A DNA stretch of 64,000 nt from Arctopsyche grandis. Lineage: Eukaryota; Arthropoda; Insecta; Trichoptera; Hydropsychidae. Positions 37,401 to 48,200 of this stretch are shown here, piece by piece. The stretch spans positions 24,069,206 to 24,133,205 of the forward strand of contig NC_135360.1 in assembly GCF_051622035.1 (NCBI RefSeq), in the 5' to 3' direction. Every line of letters begins with the position of its first letter. Position 1 is the first letter of the stretch. The notes under the pieces were generated by a model, which ran no database searches, was not told where the DNA came from, and saw only the letters and a program-made list of their open reading frames with translations. Made by a program: the position numbers and the translations under genes.

Positions 37401-40105
37401 TATTAGTAGATGACTCGGTAGATGATTTATTGTTTGAAGAATTACCTTTTTCCTATTAAAATCAATATAATCGATTATATTTTCAATTTAATACAGCTCT
37501 GAAATTCGTATCTTAGTGGATATATAAATTTAACATTAAAATTTGTTATCAAATATGTAATGCGAATTTAATTAAAAAGAGTAATTCACTTTTGTAGCAT
37601 CTTGAAGAGATTCTTGAAGTCCGGTCAGACGTAGCCCCTTTTTAAGTCCAGCAATTCCAAGATCTAATATACCTTCCATAACACCAGCTGCTTCATCCTA
37701 TAAAGTGAAACTGGATTAAAAACGGCAATTTTCAAATAAAACAAAATATTTTCATACGTACATTTATACTTACAAAAAAATGTAAGTATAAAAACAAAGC
37801 ACACATATAATAAGTATTTTTAATTTATTCAATTCCTTCAGTGATAGAAAAAGAAAAGAAATTCAAATAAACACTACAAAGTAAGTGATTTAAGAAGAAA
37901 GACGAAATATTAGAAACAAGGATATGATGTTTAAGTTTATCATCACTGAAGGAATTTAACTAATCTAACACGGAATACAAAACCACATAAGGAAGACGGA
38001 AGTATGTATGTAAGCGCCACTACGCATGCGTCAAACATATGTAATAGAGTATATGTATGTAGTCATCAGCAGCCGAAGGTTCATTTGAAAGTAATGTTTC
38101 CAGGCAAACATCTACGTGCAAACAAAAACACGTGGAGAGTGTCAAACCAACCTGCAGATCACCAATTTTATGTTTGGCTTGATTAACTGTGTTCTTTGAA
38201 ATGTTTTGGAGCTCTTTCATATTTTGCATTCCCAGGGGTTTTGATATGCTAAAATTAGGATAATTAGTTGGTGTATTAATTTGTACCGTGTTTTTAGGCG
38301 GACTTTCTTCGACTAATTCCATGTCCAGGTTATCTTCCTCACCTGAAATCAATAATACAACTCATTATTTATGAGATTATATATAAATGAAGCTAGGTAA
38401 AATATCATAATGACAACACATACCAAACCAAAGTCCATGAGGAGTTTTGGCTGAAGAACTCGTAGACGTAGTTTGATTGGGACTCCAAATTTCATTGGAT
38501 TCGGGGGCGTCCGCTTCCCACAATCTCCCAAGACGAGATTCAAATCCCATTTCCCCATCCAATGAGGCTAATAAATCTTGGCCCAAACTAACACACTCTA
38601 AATCCATATCGTTATTCCAAGTCTTCATACTTCCGTCCACCAATCGATCATAAACCTTGACTTCGCTGGTATTTTTCGATTTTGCGTTATTCATTATAGG
38701 GGTGTGATTCATTTCATAAGAACCCGATGCAGAATTTGCAATGTTTATAGGTTGTGTTATTGCATTGCTGATTTTTTTCTCTTGATTTACATTCGGAATA
38801 TTTTGTAGAACGTTCTTGGCCGTGGCCTCTTCAATCTCGGCTCTTTGTAATATCGGAGCTGTACTGTTCGATATCAAATTAGTGAGAGCAGATTCGATGG
38901 ATGTTTTCATCACTGCTGGTATGTTCAATTCAGGATTGTATGCCTCTTTTGCTTCCAATACCATTTCTTCGGATTCAATCAATACCATGTCATTTTGACT
39001 TTGTGTGGGAAGTTTTAAGGGTTCTATATTTGGTGTCGATGTTTGTTGCGATGTTTCGTATGATTTTTCATTGTTTTTCGCCAATCCTCGCATAATACTA
39101 TGTCTTAACCATACTGGATCTGATAGACAATTATTTATAAAAGCGTCCAATCTTTTTGCTAAAATACTAGCAATCAATGTGGCATGCGGTGTATCCCATA
39201 ATTCCCATGGTAAAAGTTCTTTTAGTAGGGCTTTAGTAACACAGAGACAATGACTTTGGGTCGACTTTGACTTGCTCGTTGTAGCATTTGAATTTCTCTG
39301 TGATGATGTTGGGTGAAATTTTCTATAACATTCTTCCACTGTGCTTTTGTTAGACTTTTCCAATCGCTTAGTGGATTTTTTATATTCCTTTAAATGGCGC
39401 AGGAAAATTCCAAGTGAATCAGAAGTGAAATTTACAACATTGATGTTGGAAAAAGTCTGAAATATATTTTGACGGTAAGAAACATATTTTTTAAATAAAT
39501 AAAAAAATTGATAAATATTTTAAATTGATTACTTGGAATGTTTTTACGACTATGTGATCCAAAAACTCTTTGCATGCAAACGGAAACGCAATTTCCTTGG
39601 ACACATATTGTGAATACCATGACCAGATGCACTTTCTTTCGATTACACTCGATATAATACTGGCGCTCTCGCAATCTATAGCTTCGTCTATTGCGTCTTT
39701 CGTTGGAATATTTTCTTTTTTATCAATGGGTTTGGTGTATATTTTAGGATATACACTTGATATCATTGTACGGACACGATTTGAATATAATATTTTTGCA
39801 AGAACATTCTCAGAATGTGGTTTCAGTGGGTCGTTTTGATTCAATAGAAATTGTATTTCGTAACATGTCATCCATACGGAAGAAACGATCAAAATAAAAG
39901 TGTACAAAAACAGCCATATGTTGTAAGAAATGTGCTGAAAAATTATATTATACAGAAAGACCGACAAAAGTAAACCAGATGACGACACTATAATTTTTTC
40001 ACACCAGTTATTTTGATTCCACATTTTTAGCCGATTATTTAAATTTATGATTACTAATTGTATATATTCGTTGGCGGGGAGATTTTTGTACGAATTTTCA
40101 ACCAT
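34485..40105 (-). CDS. PXA / nexin-C domain membrane protein (SNX13/14/19/25-like), PX domain not found
   Basis: Exons (minus): 39533-40105, 38424-39456, 38152-38342, 37590-37697, 37287-37452, 37090-37217, 35998-36149, 35443-35909 (see below), 35222-35375, 35026-35148, 34752-34937, 34485-34675 (TAA). Two adjacent hydrophobic segments (residues about 38-80) precede a PXA domain (IDCESASIISSVIERKC, WYSQYVSKE, HCLCVTKALLKELLPWELWD, ILAKRLDAFINNCLSDPVWL). A long Ser/Asn/Lys-rich middle follows, then a nexin-C-like end (SVWLKHKIISIFRDLHN, LLCTILGKDKMQEAVQTIL, RDLIFNLLDVLF). Relatives are ER/endolysosomal tethering and lipid-droplet proteins. No PX signature was found in any exon. With exon 8 running to 35443 the sum is one base out of frame; a 52-nt intron at 35520-35571 restores it (1139 residues), otherwise a one-base error or shift exists. 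Confidence 0.75.
36203..36400 (+). mobile_element. tRNA-derived SINE, copy 1
   Basis: GGCTCGGTGGTTGCGTTAATG holds an A-box-like segment and GGTTCCGGGTTCGATCCC a good B box, spaced as in tRNA genes. The body (CTGCTGGTTAGACTTCGATA, TGACTCCAAGTCGATC) matches the reverse complement of 61540-61740. It lies in a PXA-gene intron, opposite in strand to the gene. Confidence 0.7.
36525..36675 (-). mobile_element. Second tRNA-like SINE head, minus strand
   Basis: Reverse complement reads AGTGCACTGGTAGAGCTATTG (A-box side) and GAGGTTGTGGGTTCAAGTCC (B box). It is a tRNA-related head different from the 36203 family. It does not fold as a complete tRNA by eye, so SINE origin is preferred. Confidence 0.55.
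36701..37070 (+). mobile_element. Solo LTR, copy 2
   Basis: TGTAACGTGAGG to CCCCTACGCAACA, 370 bp, flanked by ATAT on both sides (36697-36700 and 37071-37074). The 3' third (AATAAATGCTGTGAAGCGAC onward) matches the other solo LTRs while the 5' part has diverged. It sits in an intron of the PXA gene. Confidence 0.75.
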
Positions 40106-40298
40106 ACGGTTCTATATTGGCGTACGATAACATTTTCGATTAGGAGTATCAAAATTTGCAACACAATCAAAATGACAGCAGGTATAACGGCGGCTGTCAA
40201 ACTCTGAGCCGGTGGGTGCTGCCACTACTAAAAATAATGAATCATCAGTGTGTACACAAATAAAAATCAATACAAATTATCTCCCCACTGATTTTTTC

Positions 40299-40537
40299 GG
40301 TTAACGGACTACTAGTCATATGTGAACCAGTCACAGGACAACCGGTCGCTCTAAATCGGTCACACGTGATCATCCGTCACACTAAAACTGGTCACACCCT
40401 AAAATCGGTCACGAGAAAACTGATTGACCGATTTTAGGATGTGACCAGTTTTAGTGTGACGGGTGATCACGTGTTACCGATCTAGAGCGACTGGTAGTCC
40501 TGTGACCGGTTCACATTTGACTAGTAATCACCGAACC
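40299..40537. mobile_element. Mutator-like fold-back element with perfect 9-bp duplication
   Basis: 239 bp between GATTTTTTC (40290-40298) and GATTTTTTC (40538-40546). The arms GGACTACTAGTCATATGTGAACC and GGTTCACATTTGACTAGTAATC are complementary and extend almost to the centre. No ORF. The 9-bp duplication and long arms fit MULE-derived MITEs. Confidence 0.75.
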
Positions 40538-40809
40538 GATTTTTTCAGTTATTCATTAATAGTTATGGGGTGTGCTTATATTTTGCGCGTGATAGAAAGG
40601 GCACATTTTCAAATAGACGAAACTGTTCCATGAACTATGAGATACGGTAGAAATGAAACATCGGTGCTGTTGTAGACATTTGAGAGGCATTCTCCCTATT
40701 TCAGATCTGACCAGGGTAGGAACATGCATGTCATTTGATGAAATAATATATATTTTAATCAAGTCGATAATTCATTAATAAAAGTTTAGACCAACAGAAA
40801 CTACAATAC

Positions 40810-41193
40810 TGTTACGTACGCCGCGGATTGAGCGAATTGCACTTAGATCAACGGATATCTGTTATCGGATTAACTAAGTGCATGCACTTACTTCCAAGGA
40901 TTATATCTGGACTCTAAGTGCATTTAGGCTAAACAATGACCGTTATTAGTTATTTCTCAGAATCGGTACGGGGAGACCCAATGTCGTGGAAATACATATC
41001 CGAATACGTGACTATACAACAGGTAAACAGATTAGGAGTCCTGAGAGATCTACCCTTTATAAAGCGGTACGTAGGCGATATAATTCATTCTGGACTGAGC
41101 ACTGACAGTGTGTGTATCTCCTGGATCATCAATAAATGCTGTGAAACGACTGTTGGCCTTTTACTTGGATCCTCCACCCACCCCTACGCAACA
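40810..41193 (+). mobile_element. Solo LTR, copy 3 (best preserved)
   Basis: TGTTACGTACGCCGCGGAT to CACCCCTACGCAACA, 384 bp, flanked by ATAC on both sides (40806-40809, 41194-41197). TG/CA ends and a 4-bp duplication fit Ty3/gypsy or BEL/Pao. No primer-binding site or coding region adjoins, so it is a recombination-derived solo LTR. Confidence 0.85.
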
Positions 41194-41203
41194 ATACGTT
41201 TAA

Positions 41204-41422
41204 AGGTCTGTTCATACGTATCCAGCACGACCCGTATCCTGCAGGTGTCCTGCAAGTGCGGATACTATTCTTTGGTACATTATATGGACGTATTCATACT
41301 CCATTCGCGCATGCGCATTTACGCATTCATGCGCGTCCATATAGAATGTACTAAAGAATACTGTCCGTACTTGAAGGACACTTGCAGGATTCGGGTCGTG
41401 CTGGATAGGTATGAACAGACCT
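41204..41422. mobile_element. Palindromic Harbinger-like MITE
   Basis: AGGTCTGTTCATACGTATCC at the left pairs with GGATAGGTATGAACAGACCT at the right, with TAA on both sides. Arms of about 100 bp flank a centre rich in GCGCATGCGC. It lies 6 bp beyond the duplication of the preceding LTR. Confidence 0.6.
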
Positions 41423-41565
41423 TAAACATGTAGATCAAAAGCTTATTAAAAATTTTTCTTATAAAATACAAACAAAGCAGTCAACTTTTGGAAAAAGTTG
41501 AAATGACATCCTTGCACTTGTGCGTAATAATTTTAATAGGTTTGGTTATTAATCAAATTTATTTA

Positions 41566-41568
<3 letters not shown>

Positions 41569-41647
<79 letters not shown>
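41569..41647. repeat. (TA)n microsatellite, left of the hAT element
   Basis: About 39 TA units, uninterrupted, ending exactly at the hAT terminus. The tract continues on the other side of the element at 44541-44599. Confidence 0.9.
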
Positions 41648-41650
<3 letters not shown>

Positions 41651-44537
41651 TGGCGGGCGGTGACTTTTCAAACAAGGGATGCTGTCCCTTGTTTGAAAAA
41701 AAAAACCGACCAATTTATTTTTTAAAATTTAATTTTTTTCTTCGTTCCTTTTTACAAAATTCATCGATAACCGCATCATAGAATTTTTTATTGTTTTTTA
41801 AATTTGACATTATTTTCTTTTCGATTGCAATTAAAGCAAGACCAGAGAGTCTTTCTTCACTTTGACTACTTCTGGTGAACGTTTTAATTCTTTTCATAGT
41901 CGAAAATGATCGTTCAGCCGATGCGCTCGTGGAAGGTATCGTACAAATTAATTGTATTAAACTAAATACTTGTTCCAAAACGTCTATTAGATCATCTTTC
42001 ACAATTAATTCCTTTACGTCATTTATAGATTTCAAATGAAAATCTTGCGTTGAGTACATGTAAATTAATTCGCTTTTTAATTTCATAAAATCAAAGTATT
42101 TTCCATAAGTTAGGTGGAGTGATTTCAATAGGAAATCTGGAAAATTATTTTCATATTCTTTAAATTTTTTGACGTTAAAAAATTCGAGAAATTTTAAATT
42201 TTCGATATCTCGAAATCGATTGGTTGTATTTACTGAAAGAGTTTCTAAAATTTCAGAATAGTGAAGTTTATACGTTGTTTTCACATCTTCTTCACATTCA
42301 GCATATTTTCTTTTTCTATTAAAATTTTTAGTTATTACTTTGTTCCACAATGAATCAAAATCGTCTTTTTTGTTATCTAAATATTTTACAAATTTTTTAA
42401 TTTCACTTACGCAATACGATATGTCAAAGGTTTTTTTTTGTAAAATTTCAAATAAAAAATCTGCCGAATTAAATATTGCAGAAAATAAATGCAAATTGAA
42501 ATTGAATTCAAACTCTTTTAAATAACGATGAAGGACTTCAGCATTTATGACAGCATCAGTATCCCATTCGTCTTCATCATTAATTATTTGATTAAATATT
42601 TCCATTAATTCTGTTTGATATTCTAATATCATATTTAAAATTTTGCTATTGTAGTTCCATCGTGTAGGGGCAGCAGTGGGAAATCGTTTTTTTATTTGAC
42701 AATCGAGAAGGGAAATTCTTCTTGAAGACTTACAAAAAAAAGTTGAAAATGACAACATACGGCTGAAAAAACGTTTGCATCCGGATATATGTTTAACAGA
42801 TTGCGACAAAACTAAATTCAATCTGTGAGCGTAACAATGGACAAATAAAGAATTAGGACAAATATCTCGAATTTTTCGTTGCACTCCATTATGCTCCCCG
42901 GACATTACAGCCGCTCCATCGTACGTTTGTGCAATTAATTTGTCCAAACAACCAAATTCTTCCAAGGTCTCACGTATGTGCTGAAAAAGAGCATTAGCTG
43001 TTCTATTGGGACTAACATCGACAAATCCAACAAATCTCTCCTGAATTTCATTGTTTTCATCTACATATCTAAAAATAGTAGATAGCTGAGCTTTGCGACT
43101 GATATCTGTAGATTCGTCCACAATTATGGAAACAAATTTTGATGCACGTATTTCAGTTTTAATCTCATCTAGCAAGACTTTTGATATTGCGGATACCAAG
43201 TCATTTTGTATATGGTTCGATAGTCCAGTAAACACCGTAGAGTTATCTAAATGAGTTTTCAATTTTATGTCTGATTCACTCAACAGATACAGCAATTCAA
43301 TATAATTCCCTCTATTTTCCGATTCCTGGTGTTCAAAATGTCCTCGTAAAGGTTGTTCTTGTTTTGCTAAAAAACAGATCGCGCTTATTAATTTCGACAA
43401 AATGTATCTATTTGCAGTAACTTCTTTGTTGTGCATTTCAATATTTGCTTTAAATTGAGCACTTAAAAAATTTTCTATACGAGGTCCCTTTCCAAATTTT
43501 TTAAATTGAGCAGCAGAACATATGTGAGCTTGAGAACATTCATGTCTCTTGCGCGATTTACTTAAATTGTTTAGGTCAGAAAATCCAAATTTACTCCAGA
43601 CATTCACTTCTTGAGAAAATAAAATACATGGCCAACAGAATAATTTCGTTAAGTGAGCACATCCACAAATCCATGAAATTTTTTCGTATGTTTCTGTGTT
43701 AAAATACCTTTTAAATGTTTTTGTTTTAGACTGAATATTTAATATTGGTGTGGGTTTGGGGCTCTTAACAATAATCTCCTTTTCATTAAATGGGAGAGAA
43801 GCAAATCTTCTTTTCAGCACATTTTCAATTAAACAATTGCAATTATTATTGATCTCGACGACAAGTCCACTCTCATTGTTATTTTCGATATCCATATTAA
43901 AGGCAATAATGAAAACTCGTAAGTAGTGGAACAGTAAACTAAAAATAAAGTTAGACGAAACTAATTTAAATGAAAACTTAATTCAAAAGTAAAAAATAAC
44001 CAACTTACAGTATAAATGATTAACTTCGTCTAAAGAAATGAATCGGCTAGCTTTTTGATAAATAACTTGGGGCGTAGCGTGCGGAAATATCGATCAACAG
44101 CGGCTTCCAAGTGAAACTCAATAGATAAGCAAACAGAGAAACCGAATCCACCGTAGAGGTTAAACAAGTGTCAACGCGTCCGCGCGAATATGACAGCCTC
44201 ATAGTGCGCATGCGCAAATGGGATCGGTCCGAACTCCGAATCCATGACGCGCGCGCACTTCACTCAGCGTCTACTCGCCAGCGTCACTCGCCTGTGGCCG
44301 GCCTATGCGAATGCGGCCTATGCGAATCCTTAATAAAAATTATCAAAAGATCCTATATAATGCATCATGTAACAAAAAACACGTGATATGTGAAATATAT
44401 ATCATATACTACATCATAATCACGTACATCACTAAGAATACATCGAAGCGAAATTCAAATATTTATTAAAAATACTCTTGGCTTTTTAAAGTTATAGGGG
44501 ATGCGCCGCATCCACCGCATCCATGGACCGCACGCCA

Positions 44538-44540
<3 letters not shown>
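41648..44540 (-). mobile_element. Full-length hAT transposon
   Basis: Ends CAGTGGCGGGCGGT and, in reverse complement at the right, CAGTGGCGTGCGGT: 13 of 14 matched, of the hAT CA...TG form. It spans 2893 bp and carries one intact transposase ORF on the minus strand. Both flanks are ATATATAT, consistent with an 8-bp duplication but uninformative inside a (TA)n tract. Sub-terminal GGGATGC/GCATCCC words recur at each end. Confidence 0.85.
41715..43895 (-). CDS. hAT transposase, ZMYM1/TTF-zinc-finger type
   Basis: Uninterrupted 726-codon ORF starting MDIENNNESGL. The N-terminal quarter has a Cys-rich TTF-type DNA-binding zone (WICGCAHLTKLFCWPC, HECSQAHICSA). The catalytic region shows VSIIVDESTDISRKAQL, QTYDGAAVMSGEHNGVQ and FVHCYAHRLNLVL in the order seen in hAT transposases; the Asp of DEST and of TYDG are the likely metal ligands. 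The C-terminal dimerisation block is present (IPSTSASAERSFSTMKRIK, then ERLSGLALIAIE). No frameshift or stop, so the protein could be functional. It belongs to the transposon, not the host. Start taken at the first ATG; a short upstream non-coding exon cannot be excluded. Confidence 0.9.
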   Translation of the reverse strand: MDIENNNESGLVVEINNNCNCLIENVLKRRFASLPFNEKEIIVKSPKPTPILNIQSKTKTFKRYFNTETYEKISWICGCAHLTKLFCWPCILFSQEVNVWSKFGFSDLNNLSKSRKRHECSQAHICSAAQFKKFGKGPRIENFLSAQFKANIEMHNKEVTANRYILSKLISAICFLAKQEQPLRGHFEHQESENRGNYIELLYLLSESDIKLKTHLDNSTVFTGLSNHIQNDLVSAISKVLLDEIKTEIRASKFVSIIVDESTDISRKAQLSTIFRYVDENNEIQERFVGFVDVSPNRTANALFQHIRETLEEFGCLDKLIAQTYDGAAVMSGEHNGVQRKIRDICPNSLFVHCYAHRLNLVLSQSVKHISGCKRFFSRMLSFSTFFCKSSRRISLLDCQIKKRFPTAAPTRWNYNSKILNMILEYQTELMEIFNQIINDEDEWDTDAVINAEVLHRYLKEFEFNFNLHLFSAIFNSADFLFEILQKKTFDISYCVSEIKKFVKYLDNKKDDFDSLWNKVITKNFNRKRKYAECEEDVKTTYKLHYSEILETLSVNTTNRFRDIENLKFLEFFNVKKFKEYENNFPDFLLKSLHLTYGKYFDFMKLKSELIYMYSTQDFHLKSINDVKELIVKDDLIDVLEQVFSLIQLICTIPSTSASAERSFSTMKRIKTFTRSSQSEERLSGLALIAIEKKIMSNLKNNKKFYDAVIDEFCKKERRKKLNFKK

Positions 44541-44599
<59 letters not shown>
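44541..44599. repeat. (TA)n microsatellite, right of the hAT element
   Basis: Nearly pure TA for about 60 bp, the other half of the tract into which the hAT element inserted. Confidence 0.9.
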
Positions 44600-44601
<2 letters not shown>

Positions 44602-44862
44602 AAGTCCGCTGGGTAGTAGGGAGGATTGCAGGAGAGAGAGACAAGTAAAAGCGATCTCAATTCAATCTTATACGTTTATTTAGAACAATAGGTGATCGAT
44701 GCGTGTACGCAACCGGCGCGTCAAGGCGCGACGTCTACTACTGTCGCCCGGACAAGGTTCGGTAGTACTAACCTTAACATTAATACTTACAGTGCATAAT
44801 ACCAACTGTTCGGCATGAGCCACATCATTATACATAATTATAATCATTTTATATTAATATCC

Positions 44863-44985
<123 letters not shown>

Positions 44986-45252
44986 TCGAAAGATAATTTT
45001 GTATATTCGTATTTAAATATTGGAAAATAGTTTCAAGATCATTGATTGGTAATTAATTTACCGTTTAAAGTGAAAAAATAAAAAATCCAGTGACGTAAAT
45101 TTGGTCACACGATATTTCTAGAAAAAAATAGTGAATGGTCGTATAAAGTGAGCACTACGGCCATGAATGTCGCAACCCGCATGTGGTAGATCAGTTTGAC
45201 AATCGGGGGGTTCCGGGTAGTTGCTGTCAGTTGGATTGTCGTCGAGGCGAGA

Positions 45253-48200
45253 ATGGCCGGAGCTTCTGGACCGCGGCTGGCTGCGGCCGTCGCTGCCGCC
45301 GCTCGGAGACTCGGCCCCGCGCCCGCCGCCCCCCACCTCTCCCCTCTGTGGCGGCGGCTGACTCCGCTCGGAGACACCAACACCAACACCGGCACTGCTC
45401 GCAATCACAACCTCAACTGTTAGTTACGTCATTCGATTCACGTCACTCCATTTCATTTCTATTCTGACCACTTACTTGCTGACATTACTCCCTCACCACC
45501 ACGCTCAAATGTCAATCGAGTACATAACCTCACACACGTTATCACACACACCGCACACTATCATTGAGACTGTTTATTACAATTTTATTTCCTTGAAAAC
45601 ATGTGGTGTTTCAAAAGTAACGCACCACACATCCTGTTTTAATCAATTAAAAATATTCACTTACAAAATCATCGAGCACATCGATCCCTGATAAACCAGT
45701 ATTAAAATCAGTTTTGTTTTAAAAGTTCTATGTATACAATTATAGGTTAAAGCTCGATCCAAAGTCTCATAGAAAGATCCGCCAAAATCGCCCCGACTTC
45801 GCACGTCTTCCGCCCCTGGAGGCCATCTGGAGGCATCTCCTAAGATGGTTCGGAAAGCTCCTGATGTAATAGTTGATAAGGTCATGGGTACGGAACAAAT
45901 ATTGAACGTAAAAAGGATACTGATATCATTAATCGAAGAATTAAAAACCTTTAAGAGGGCTGTACACCCGAAACCTTAATTTTGTTACCGTTCCTTTCTT
46001 CGATATATATATTGAGTGTATGTATATATTGAGTGAATGCGACAATATATATCAATATATATATATATATATTGAGTGAATGCGACAGTTGCGCTTCGAC
46101 CAGATAAAACGTATTTTAAATTGACAAAATCGAGGTTTCGTATTCAACTATTTTCTCCTCCAAAACTGGACCAATTTTTAAAAAAATTTCATCATCGGTA
46201 TGAGAAAGATACTTTCTGTGCATCTATCGGCGTATTTTTTTTTAAATCGACCGTTAAATAAGCACGCTGGACTTGTTTCGTGGGTGTAAAAAAGAGGCGA
46301 TTTTATAGATGTTTGGCGGCTCCTAGCTCCTATAAAAAATAATTAATCAAAAAAATAAAACGATAGATGCACCCCAATGGTGGATATCCATAGCATATTA
46401 AAAAATACTTTCTCTAGTGCCATAATTGAGGAAGGGAGAAGTATAGTACGTTTGTATGGACAAGACGCTGCTGTCCAGCCCTCTTAAACAGTGCATGCAG
46501 TAGTTGGCGAAACGTCGACTGATTAAGAACAGTTGTTTCTACAGGGTATGTGGTCGATCCACATCATTGTTAAAATGTGCACAAGTAATTGATGGCTTCA
46601 GAGAGGATACGCCAACTGTAACTTTCGAAGTTCCATCCATTGGTAGTCAATTTCCGCTCCGTACAATCATATTATTCATTTATTTGTGGTGCCAATACAT
46701 CGCGAAAGGTAATGACCATAGATACACATAGATGGGCCCGACTTGTGATTTTGGTCTGAGATCTTGTCATCACTAACTGAGGGGTGCGGGGGGTTTAACT
46801 AGCCGGGAAGTTGGGGAAAAAAAAAGATTTTTTTCACATCCCCGCTAGTTAAACCCCCCCCCCGCACCCCTCAGTTATCGACGACAAGATCTCCGCAATC
46901 GACCTTTCCTACTTAGAACCTAACTACCTACTGAGAGATAGTGTGTATACGCCAAAAGGGAGACCAGTATAAAGTGTGAGGGCGGATCTATGTATTATAC
47001 ATCTATGGTAATGACCAAAGAATTACAAGTTTGCACTGGCAATACTTTCTATAAGACCCCCGCATCGAGCTTTTACCTAAAAAAAAAACAATCTGATGTA
47101 ACCAAGCCACGATTTACCTGGGTGACCGTGAAAAAGTCGAAAATATTCGTCTTATCATCATAGAAGTAGAATCGCTCTCAGCCTCCAAAAATGTTGCTAC
47201 AAAAACTCTGCACAGCAGAGTTTGTTCATTGTTTGCTAAACTTTGTCTGTCTCTCTTCTGACTTTCCGTCTCTCTCTTCGATGGCTCGCTTTTAGACGGT
47301 ACTTTTGTTGACAATGACCATTCTATGCATTCTACTTCTATGTTTATCATGCATACATATGAAAAACGATTAGTATATCAGTGGCGTGCGGTAAAACTCT
47401 CTCTCCCCCCGTCATACTTCCTCACTTAATTTGCGCAAGCAGAATACAACAGGAACAAGAGGAACAGGCTTTTCCTCCCGTATCCTGCGCGCGCACATTA
47501 AACAAGGCTGTATGACCAAAAGAAATAATTTCACCGCATGCCACTGATATATATTATATATACATAGTAAGTACCGTTTACCATGCACCCTTTTTTTTTT
47601 GATCTTTCGACTCAAGATTTTTCGATCTTTGCCTTCCGATATTTGCTTTTTCGACCTTTTCACTTTCGGTGCCGTGAGGTAGACCCGATTTACCTATATA
47701 TTTGGAAGAGACTAATGCCAATATATATTTAAACAAGACAGAAAAATGTTGCACCAACTAACACGCTCCTCGAACGACTTGCATCTAACTACAGATGTAT
47801 GACGAGCAATGAATTAATTTATTCATATTTTTTATTCCAGACTCGACGTATTTTATAAGACGCCACATTCATGTATCGCAAAACGTTCGACAAGCTAGAA
47901 AAGATTATTATAAAATATTGGGTGTTGCCAAAAATTCATCCTCCAAAGACATTAAGAAAGCATATTATCAATTAGCCAAACAATACCATCCAGATACAAA
48001 CAAATCGGATCCCAATGCTGCGAAAAAATTTCAAGAAGTATCGGAAGCATATGAGGTAAATATTGCTCATACTTTTACATATCTATAATTCAATTGTAAA
48101 TGTTAATTTGAAAAACTCTATTTTATAGATTTTGTCAGATGATTCGAAACGAAAGCAGTTTGATACCTTTGGGACGACAACTGATGATATGGGTATGGGT

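Noticed and set aside
41488-41781. ORF with a long (IY)n run, and similar ones at 44466-44683 and 44815-45030
   Set aside because: Pure translation of (TA)n microsatellites in either strand.
45105-45408. Minus-strand ORFs of 96-99 codons opposite Tid1 exon 1
   Set aside because: GC-rich shadow; the plus-strand frame gives a mitochondrial presequence continuous with the J domain.
46504-46731. 75-codon ORF in Tid1 intron 1
   Set aside because: No domain, no splice signals in phase with Tid1, and surrounded by repeats.
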